IMG/VR virus record: IMGVR_UViG_3300024346_000538
Span: 1 to 23,134 of that record
Direction: 5' to 3' (one strand)
Length of the DNA: 23,134 bases
DNA from: a virus
Of this stretch, positions 17,001-23,134 are shown in pieces. The position numbers and the translations under genes are program-made. Each line of letters starts with the position of its first letter. The stretch's first letter is position 1. Under the pieces are notes generated by a model. It did no database searches. It was not told where the DNA came from and worked only from the letters and a program-made list of their open reading frames with translations.

Positions 17001-17570
17001 CCGCCGAGCAGTGACGAAATGTACCGCACATATGGTACTGACTTAGATAAAATTAAATCTATTAGTGACGAAATAATTTATCATCCAGTTAGTTATAAAC
17101 CATTATTTGGTACATCAGCAGAGACTAGTTTACAAGCAACATTTAAAGTAGTTACAAATAAAGATGAAGTTGTAAACAACAACGATATTAAGTCACGTGT
17201 AATTGAAGCAATTAATGTTTATTTTAATTTAGACAACTGGGAGTTCGGAGAGTCATTTTACTTCTCAGAACTATCAACCTATATTATGAATCAAATGACT
17301 CCAGATATAGTAAGTATAGTAATAGTTCCAAATGAACAAAGTCAGTCATTTGGTAGTTTATACGAAATTAAATCTGAGTCAAATGAGATTTTTATAAGTT
17401 CAGCAACAGTTGAAAATATAGAAATTATTGATGCTATTACAGCAAGCAGATTAAAAGCAACAGGAAATGTTATTACAACAAGTCAAGAAACAGTTAATAC
17501 AGGAGTTACAAGTTCAACTCCATTGGCTGGATCTATTAGTAGTTCTAATAGCGGAGGATATAGTTACTAA
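14094..17570 (+). CDS. gp6: Baseplate wedge protein gp6
   Basis: The N-terminal 130 residues (RTMISYLRTNYPEDFNDYIE, then ALIDLIAFLGQNIAFRIDLN and ERRESVLRLARLLSYNP) are a clear gp6 hallmark. A further conserved stretch is TAEDYNVAPLAVSQEIVKVK. gp6 dimers form the inner ring of the baseplate and are the functional relative of P2 gpJ. At 1158 residues it is nearly twice T4 gp6 (about 660), the extra length lying in the middle and C-terminal half. Residues 815-826, DADDDGVIDNPE, fit the 12-residue EF-hand calcium loop. The C-terminus is Ser/Gly-rich. GAGGA is seven bases before the ATG. The stop overlaps the next gene's ATG as TAATG. Confidence 0.93.
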   Translation: MSSTDRQNRLLVAEDWKRIYQSYRNADFQSYDFDNLRRTMISYLRTNYPEDFNDYIESSEYLALIDLIAFLGQNIAFRIDLNARENFLELAERRESVLRLARLLSYNPKRNQAAEGLLKISSVSTTEDVVDSNNFNLAGQQIQWNDPSNTQWYEQFVKVMNAALPQNGTFGKPAKTATINSIPHEQYRFNGINTDIPKYSFTKTIQGSSLPFEVVSSDIVNGALEEEIPLQANSFAMLYRNDGQGPASTNTGFFASFKQGSLDSGQFSINNPSSNQKVDIDATDINNKDVWLYKLDGQGRETEYWTKVDAVEGNNVIYNSLTKDVRNLYSVLTRVQDRISLVFSDGVFGNLPQGRFKVVYRTSANSRYTIKPSEMSNVQIQIPYLSAVGVPEQLTLTLQLKYTISNSTTSESDESIKANAPATYYTQNRMVTAEDYNVAPLAVSQEIVKVKTVNRNASGISRYFDLIDSTGKYSSTNLFGNDGVIYKETNNLKTTFNFVTTTDIEQAITNTIEPIIKDRKVYNYYLQNFTKILTGDLGVAWNSSTQDTNRSTGYFTDENDVTFKVGTFTANNLRFIESGTLLKFTAPTGMHFMTSNKNVLMSGPADHPGAVEYLWTKVISVSGNGTTVGSTGLGPVVLNDLIPGDAILQEVKPKLANIITDSVKTQIVDQAFATNTFGLRYDVETRQWRIITEQNIDSISAFSTGKAGDSSNQNLDASWILYFKTDGERYDITYRTLRYIFESDAEIKFYYDSSDKIYDNKTGKIIKDKIEVLNINNKPDVSTPFTSNYNWEIVKEYRDADGYVDSKRIEVSFFDADDDGVIDNPEGFIDIVDETTNVTTKYIFQKKYTTSDGIEDYRFVDNTVEGIQIKASASAIGAYSSYSVGQVFFTIDTQLFHKLDSTKKNLQIIKDYRGFLGRSNLKFRYLHSADYDQRIDPAVSNIMDCYMLTRTYDIAYRQFLNGDRIVAPLPPSSDEMYRTYGTDLDKIKSISDEIIYHPVSYKPLFGTSAETSLQATFKVVTNKDEVVNNNDIKSRVIEAINVYFNLDNWEFGESFYFSELSTYIMNQMTPDIVSIVIVPNEQSQSFGSLYEIKSESNEIFISSATVENIEIIDAITASRLKATGNVITTSQETVNTGVTSSTPLAGSISSSNSGGYSY

Positions 17571-20500
17571 TGTCATACGACGATAATCAAAACGAGAACC
17601 CACTACCAACAGGCGGTTCCAACGGCTACTCATCAAACTCGCTATTACCTAAGTATTTTAGATCATCTAAGAATAAAAAGTTTTTAGATGCAACTCTTGA
17701 TCAAATATTACAACCAGGTACAGCACAAAAGTTAAACGGCTTTTATGGCAGACGTACAGCAAAGTCTTATAGAGGTAGCGACAACTATATTGGCGATGTT
17801 TCAGTTAATAGAGAAGCATATCAATTAGAGCCAGTAGTACTTGCAAAAGATACATATGACAACGTAACATTTTATAAAGACTATAACGATTATATTAACC
17901 AAATTAAAGCGTTCGGCGGCAATGTTGATAATCATGACTTACTAAATGGTGCAGAATATTCAGCATGGAACCCAAATATTGATTGGGATAAGTTAACAAA
18001 CTTCCGAGAGTACTATTGGTTACCAAATGGACCAACAGCAATTAGTATTGCAGGCCAAAGTACAGAAGTAACAAGTGCATTTAACATCACTAGTATTGAC
18101 AATGGTAATAATCTTTCTTATGTTGTTAACGGAAACTTAACACAAAATCCTACGATTGAATTATTCAAAGGACAAACGTATACCTTTGTTGTATCAGCAA
18201 CAGATATGCCATTTACAATACGTACAGAGCGTAGTTTAGATGCTGACACTGTTTATGAACTAGGTATTACTAATCAAAATATTGAAGAAGGTACTGTTAC
18301 ATTTACTGTTCCACTTAATGCACCAACTAGATTGTATTATCAAAATAGTAATAACATTAACTCCGGCGGAATTATTAGAATTGCTGAAGTTGACGAAGCA
18401 ACAGCAATTGATGTAGAACAAGAAATACTTGGCAAAGCATCGTACACATCTTCTAAAGGTGTAGAGTTATTAAACGGAATGAAGTTAAACTTCATAGGTG
18501 ATGTTACTCCAGCAAAGTATGCTGTAGGCAATTGGATAATTGAAGGCGTAGGAGATAGTATTTCGTTAGTTAATACTGACGATCTTGTTATACCGTTGTC
18601 GTATGCAGTTGATATTCCTGTGCAATATGATCAAGAAGAATTTGATAGTTTACCTTTTGGTAATGCGGCATCATATAGTGCTACTAAAGACTACATTGTT
18701 ATTAATAGAAATTCACCTGATAAAAATGCATGGTCAAGAAACAATAACTGGTATCATAGAGCAGTTATTGAAAAAAGTGCAGAGATAAATGGACAAGTAG
18801 TTTCAATTGACCAAGCACAACGAGCAAAGCGTCCTATTATTGAATTCGACAGTGGTTTAAAATTATACAATTTTGGAACAGAAAAGAAAAACGATATTGA
18901 CTTAGTTGATACAGTCACTAAAGATATCTTTTCGGTAATCGAAGGCTCAACTGGTTATAATATTGACAGCGTTGATGTTACAGATGGTATGCGTATTTTG
19001 TTTACTGCTGAAAAAGATATTAGAGCAAACGGCAAGATTTATAAAGTTAAATTTCTTAAACATAACAGTACAACACCACAAATTAGTTTAATAGAAGATA
19101 CTGATGCAACTCCGTTAGAAAATGAAGTTGTATTAATACGTAAAGGTACAGTAAACGCAGGCCAGCATTATTATTATAATGGCACAGCATGGCTTGCTGG
19201 ACAAGTTAAATCTAAAGTTAATCAGTCACCAATGTTTGATATGTTTGATAAAAATGGTGTTAGTTATTCAAACGCAACAACATATGAAACAAGTACATTT
19301 ACTGGCAACAAAGTTTTTAGTTATAAAGAAGGTACTGGTACTGCTGATACAGAACTAGGATTTCCAATTACATATCGAGCGCTTACTAACGTAGGTGATA
19401 TTACATTTAATTTTGATTTATTAACTGAAACATTTACACACCAAAGAGTTCAAAACATTTTAACAGAAAAATGCGATCAAGGATTTGTAAAAAAATATAC
19501 ATCATTGAATGCTTTCAAATATAAAAATGGTTGGACTAAAGCCAAGTCATTAAGTACACAACGAGTAATACGTCAGTATGATGTTGATGGTGAAATTAGT
19601 CAATTAGAAATTGATGTTTATGACAAAGCAGGTGATTTAAATGATTTAGAAGTTAGCGTATTAGTAAACAATGCACACAACTTTGATTATACATTATCAC
19701 GTCAAGACGGACTAGCATTTGTAGTATTTAATAACCCATTGGATGCAGGCGACTCTGTTATTTTAAGAACAAAGTCTGCAACTAAGAAAAATTCAAATGG
19801 TTATTATGACTTTCCAACTAACTTAGAACATAATCCAAACAATATTAATTTAACTACATTTACCTTAGGCGAAGTAAATGATCATGTGTTTAGTATGATT
19901 GAAGACTTACCAGGCTTTACAGGAATATTTCCAGGAAATACAAACTTAGGTAATTTAGGTGATATTAGCACAGTTGGTAAAAAGTTTGTCCAACACGCAG
20001 GACCAATTAATAATGCATTATACCACATTACTACAAAAGAAGCAAACGTAGTAAAAGCACTTGATTTTGCAAAAAATGAATTTAGAACTTTCAAAAGATC
20101 ATTTTTACAAGTTGCTGAGAACTTAGGGTTCGACGGACCTATTAAAACACATGTTGATAATGTTCTTGTTGAAGTATTAAAAAACAAAACTTCAAGCGAT
20201 CCGTTTTATTTTAGTGACATGGTTCCGTACTCAGGAAATAAGCGTTTAGAATTTACAGTTTATGATCCGGAAAATAATTTCTTTAGTTTAACAAAAGCAT
20301 TTGATAAAACAACACTTAGTAATAAAGCAGTAACAATTTATCAAAATGGTGTACAGTTAGCACATGGTAGAGATTATACTTTTAATACTGATGGCTTTGC
20401 TGTAATTACAGCAACAAAAGCAGACAATGATTTAATTGAAATTTTTGAATATGAAAGTACTGACGGTTGTTTTATTCCTAGTACACCAACAAAATTAGGT

Positions 20501-23134
20501 TTATATCCTGCATACGTTCCAGAAATAATTCTTGATGATTCGTATAGAACTCCAACAAATGTTATTATCGGACATGACGGAAGTAAAACTGTTGCATATA
20601 ATGATTATAGAGATGCATTACTACTTGATTTAGAAAGAAGAATCTATAATAACATTAAATCTAAGTATGATATTACTAAACTTGATATACATGATTTTAT
20701 TCCAAGTTCGTACAGAGATACAAAAATTAATATCGACAATATCGATAATGTATTATTAAGTGATTTTATTAAATGGAGTGAAAGTTTAGGCGGTATTGAT
20801 TATACAACTAATAGTTTCTACGAGTTAACTGATGCTTTCACATATAATTATTCTTATATGTCTGGTCCACAGGGTCAACAGTTAAAAGGATTTTGGCGTG
20901 GCGTTTACAAAACGGCTTACGACACAGATCGTCCACATACACATCCTTGGGAGATGCTAGGCTTTACAGTTAAACCAACTTGGTTTGATACTGTTTACGG
21001 TACAGCACCATATACAAGTAATAACTTAATACTTTGGGAAGATCTTGAAGAAGGTAAAATTGCTGAGCCAGGCAAAACAGTACGTTATAATAAAAAATAT
21101 AAAAGACCAGGGTTAACAAAACATATACCTGTTGACGAAAATGGTGACTTATTAAGTCCGTTACAAAGTAAGTATGCTAGAGAATATATTTCGGAATATA
21201 CTAAATTAGGATTTAAATTTGGAGATCATTCACCTGCAGAGACTGCGTGGCGATCAACTAGTGATTATGCATTTAGTTTAATTAAATCTTGGTTACTAAA
21301 CCAACCAGCCAAGTTTATGTCACTAGCATGGGATACTTCTCGTATTAGTAAAAACTTAGCAGAACAATTTGTATATACTGAAAGTAATCGTTCAATATCT
21401 TTAAAGGATTTAGTGTTTACTAATGTATTTGGAGATTCTAAAAGAGTGTATACATCAGGGTTAGTAGATTATATTGTTAACTATACTTTAACTAATACAG
21501 CAATAACTACTCCTGATTACAAAGAACAATTAACAAGTCTAAAATATCAATTAGGTATGAAACTTGGTGCATTTACTGATAAAGATAAAATGAAATTCAT
21601 CTTAGACAGTAGAACTCCGTATAACAAGGGTAATGTATTTTTACCTAAAGAAAATTATCAAATAACTTTAAACACAAGTTCACCTGTTGAAGTAGTTTCT
21701 TATAGTGGTGTAATTATAGAAAAACAAAGTTATGGATATGTTATAAGAGGCTATGACAGAGAAAATCCAGTCTTTAAAATAAACAAAGCATTAGATCGTG
21801 CAAACGACCCGGCAGTAAATGTTGGAGGTATAAGTGAAGCATTTATTGAATGGGACGAAGATAAACAATATACTGTAGACAAGTATGTAAGATATAACTC
21901 AAGTTTTTATAGAGTAATAGAAGCACATACTTCTACTACTGCATTTGACCCAGATAAGTTTACAAAAATACCTGAGTTACCAACTAGAGGCGGTAGCACA
22001 GCAGTATTCCGTAAAAACTTTGAAACATCAATCACTGAAGTTCCATACGGAACAGTATTTGTTACTATACAGGACACAGTTGATTTTATCTTAGGATATG
22101 CGGCTCAACTTGAACAAACAGGATTTAACTTTGATTTTTATAATAGTGACACTCAAGTTGTTGAAGATTGGCGTTTCAGTACAAAAGAATTTTTATACTG
22201 GACTACACAAAACTGGTCCGCTGGTACAGTTATTGCACTAAGTCCAAGTGCTAACCAACTTAAATTTACTAGACCATATACTGTAGTAGATGACTTATAT
22301 GATAATTTTTATGATTATTCTTTAATGGAAAGTACTGGTAAACCGCTACAAGGAGAATATACAAGATTAACTCGAGAGGGTAATACTTTTGCAATTAATT
22401 TATCAAACACAACAGACGGAATTTACTATGTACAACTTCCGTTAGTACAAGTTGAACATGTTGCTATACTTGATAATACTTCGGATTTTAAAGATGTGAT
22501 TTATTCACCTGCATCAGGTTATAGACAAGATCGTATTAAGGTAGTAGGTTATAGAACTGCAAACTGGGATGGAACATTAAACATTCCAGGCTTTATATTT
22601 GACCAAGCAGAAGTTACAGAATGGAAACAATATAACGATTACGCAATCGGCGACACAGTCCGTTATAAAGAATACTATTATGCCGCAAAGAATAAAATTG
22701 CTGGTACTGAAAAATTTGTTGCAAACGAATGGAACAGAATAGATAAGCGTCCAGAAACTAAATTATACACAAACTTTGATTATAGAATTAATCAGTTTAC
22801 AGATTTTTATGATCTTGATTCAGATAACTTTGATAATGAACAACAGCGTATGGCGCAACATTTAATTGGTTATCAGAAGCGACAGTATTTAGAAAATATT
22901 ATTAACGATGATGTTAGTCAGTATAAATTCTATCAAGGGTTTATACAAGATAAAGGTACTAGAAATAGTATTGATAAATTGTTTGATGCGTTAGCAAGCG
23001 CCGATAAAGAGTCTGTAGACTTTTATGAAGAATGGGCTGTTAAAAATAGCCAGTATGGTGCAACGTCAAACTTTGACGAAATTGAATGGCAAATAGATGA
23101 ATCAAAGTTTCAACTAAGTCCACAACCAATTTCT
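17570..23134 (+). CDS. gp7: Giant baseplate wedge protein, gp7-like (partial, runs off right edge)
   Basis: From the ATG overlapping the gp6 stop the frame is open for 1855 codons to the window end, with no stop. The gene is therefore incomplete here and already far longer than T4 gp7 (about 1032 residues). Position after gp6 and segments such as GFWRGVYKTAYDTDRPHTHP and FYQGFIQDKGTRNSIDKLFD fit the very large wedge/structural protein of marine T4-like phages. That recognition is from memory. Residues about 178-271 resemble a cupredoxin-like sandwich (NPTIELFKGQTYTF; GTVTFTVP; LYYQNSNN) lacking metal ligands. Two short carbohydrate-binding-like modules begin at W1428 and W1685. GGAGGA lies about a dozen bases upstream of the start. 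A function partly taken from gp7 and partly from outer-baseplate proteins is possible. Confidence 0.72.
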   Translation, partial: MSYDDNQNENPLPTGGSNGYSSNSLLPKYFRSSKNKKFLDATLDQILQPGTAQKLNGFYGRRTAKSYRGSDNYIGDVSVNREAYQLEPVVLAKDTYDNVTFYKDYNDYINQIKAFGGNVDNHDLLNGAEYSAWNPNIDWDKLTNFREYYWLPNGPTAISIAGQSTEVTSAFNITSIDNGNNLSYVVNGNLTQNPTIELFKGQTYTFVVSATDMPFTIRTERSLDADTVYELGITNQNIEEGTVTFTVPLNAPTRLYYQNSNNINSGGIIRIAEVDEATAIDVEQEILGKASYTSSKGVELLNGMKLNFIGDVTPAKYAVGNWIIEGVGDSISLVNTDDLVIPLSYAVDIPVQYDQEEFDSLPFGNAASYSATKDYIVINRNSPDKNAWSRNNNWYHRAVIEKSAEINGQVVSIDQAQRAKRPIIEFDSGLKLYNFGTEKKNDIDLVDTVTKDIFSVIEGSTGYNIDSVDVTDGMRILFTAEKDIRANGKIYKVKFLKHNSTTPQISLIEDTDATPLENEVVLIRKGTVNAGQHYYYNGTAWLAGQVKSKVNQSPMFDMFDKNGVSYSNATTYETSTFTGNKVFSYKEGTGTADTELGFPITYRALTNVGDITFNFDLLTETFTHQRVQNILTEKCDQGFVKKYTSLNAFKYKNGWTKAKSLSTQRVIRQYDVDGEISQLEIDVYDKAGDLNDLEVSVLVNNAHNFDYTLSRQDGLAFVVFNNPLDAGDSVILRTKSATKKNSNGYYDFPTNLEHNPNNINLTTFTLGEVNDHVFSMIEDLPGFTGIFPGNTNLGNLGDISTVGKKFVQHAGPINNALYHITTKEANVVKALDFAKNEFRTFKRSFLQVAENLGFDGPIKTHVDNVLVEVLKNKTSSDPFYFSDMVPYSGNKRLEFTVYDPENNFFSLTKAFDKTTLSNKAVTIYQNGVQLAHGRDYTFNTDGFAVITATKADNDLIEIFEYESTDGCFIPSTPTKLGLYPAYVPEIILDDSYRTPTNVIIGHDGSKTVAYNDYRDALLLDLERRIYNNIKSKYDITKLDIHDFIPSSYRDTKINIDNIDNVLLSDFIKWSESLGGIDYTTNSFYELTDAFTYNYSYMSGPQGQQLKGFWRGVYKTAYDTDRPHTHPWEMLGFTVKPTWFDTVYGTAPYTSNNLILWEDLEEGKIAEPGKTVRYNKKYKRPGLTKHIPVDENGDLLSPLQSKYAREYISEYTKLGFKFGDHSPAETAWRSTSDYAFSLIKSWLLNQPAKFMSLAWDTSRISKNLAEQFVYTESNRSISLKDLVFTNVFGDSKRVYTSGLVDYIVNYTLTNTAITTPDYKEQLTSLKYQLGMKLGAFTDKDKMKFILDSRTPYNKGNVFLPKENYQITLNTSSPVEVVSYSGVIIEKQSYGYVIRGYDRENPVFKINKALDRANDPAVNVGGISEAFIEWDEDKQYTVDKYVRYNSSFYRVIEAHTSTTAFDPDKFTKIPELPTRGGSTAVFRKNFETSITEVPYGTVFVTIQDTVDFILGYAAQLEQTGFNFDFYNSDTQVVEDWRFSTKEFLYWTTQNWSAGTVIALSPSANQLKFTRPYTVVDDLYDNFYDYSLMESTGKPLQGEYTRLTREGNTFAINLSNTTDGIYYVQLPLVQVEHVAILDNTSDFKDVIYSPASGYRQDRIKVVGYRTANWDGTLNIPGFIFDQAEVTEWKQYNDYAIGDTVRYKEYYYAAKNKIAGTEKFVANEWNRIDKRPETKLYTNFDYRINQFTDFYDLDSDNFDNEQQRMAQHLIGYQKRQYLENIINDDVSQYKFYQGFIQDKGTRNSIDKLFDALASADKESVDFYEEWAVKNSQYGATSNFDEIEWQIDESKFQLSPQPIS

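Overview
The window is AT-rich phage DNA whose gene content is that of a T4-like (Tevenvirinae-related) tailed phage. It carries a recombination nuclease pair of the gp46/gp47 type, a late sigma factor of the gp55 type, and a long run of contractile-tail baseplate genes (gp48/gp54-like, gp53, a large hub-like protein, gp5-like spike, PAAR tip, gp25, gp6, and a giant gp7-like protein). The gp55 form (large N-terminal extension, NPFAYYTAAVTNSFVR core) and the oversized gp6 and gp7-like proteins resemble marine T4-like myoviruses such as cyanophages and pelagiphages. That family comparison is from memory. The host cannot be named from this sequence; two near-perfect sigma70 promoters suggest a host with a standard housekeeping sigma factor.

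Left arm (1-4562, all minus strand). gp55 has its own sigma70-type promoter. Behind it, a second, perfect-consensus sigma70 promoter drives gp47, gp46, a 66-residue unknown protein and a GIY-YIG nuclease-like protein. gp47/gp46 overlap by ATGA and gp46/66-aa by TAATG, so this is one tightly coupled operon. Positions 1-230 contain no gene I can support.

Divergent promoter (4563-4649). The minus-strand sigma70 promoter for gp55 sits back to back with a TAAATA late-type box for the plus strand. The gene for the late sigma factor and the first late operon that it should switch on therefore share one intergenic region.

Right arm (4650-23134, plus strand except one gene). A compact late operon encodes tail-tube cap, gp53 wedge, hub-like protein, spike with a C-terminal GH19-type lysozyme domain, a cysteine peptidase/amidase of the TIGR02594/CHAP type, a PAAR tip and gp25. 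A minus-strand SGNH hydrolase gene then interrupts it, its stop codon overlapping that of gp25. A perfect TATAAATA late box and a second AATAAATA box precede gp6, which is coupled to a giant gp7-like gene that runs off the right edge. Together these build the baseplate and the cell-wall-penetrating tip of the contractile tail.

The most notable observations are: a strong avoidance of GCWGC, visible as every Ala-Ala run starting with GCG or GCC although GCA/GCT are the usual Ala codons; a spike protein with its lysozyme domain moved to the C-terminus; a canonical EF-hand-type loop in gp6; a cupredoxin-like domain without metal ligands and two chitin-binding-like modules in the giant wedge protein; and an SGNH hydrolase inserted antisense among baseplate genes.
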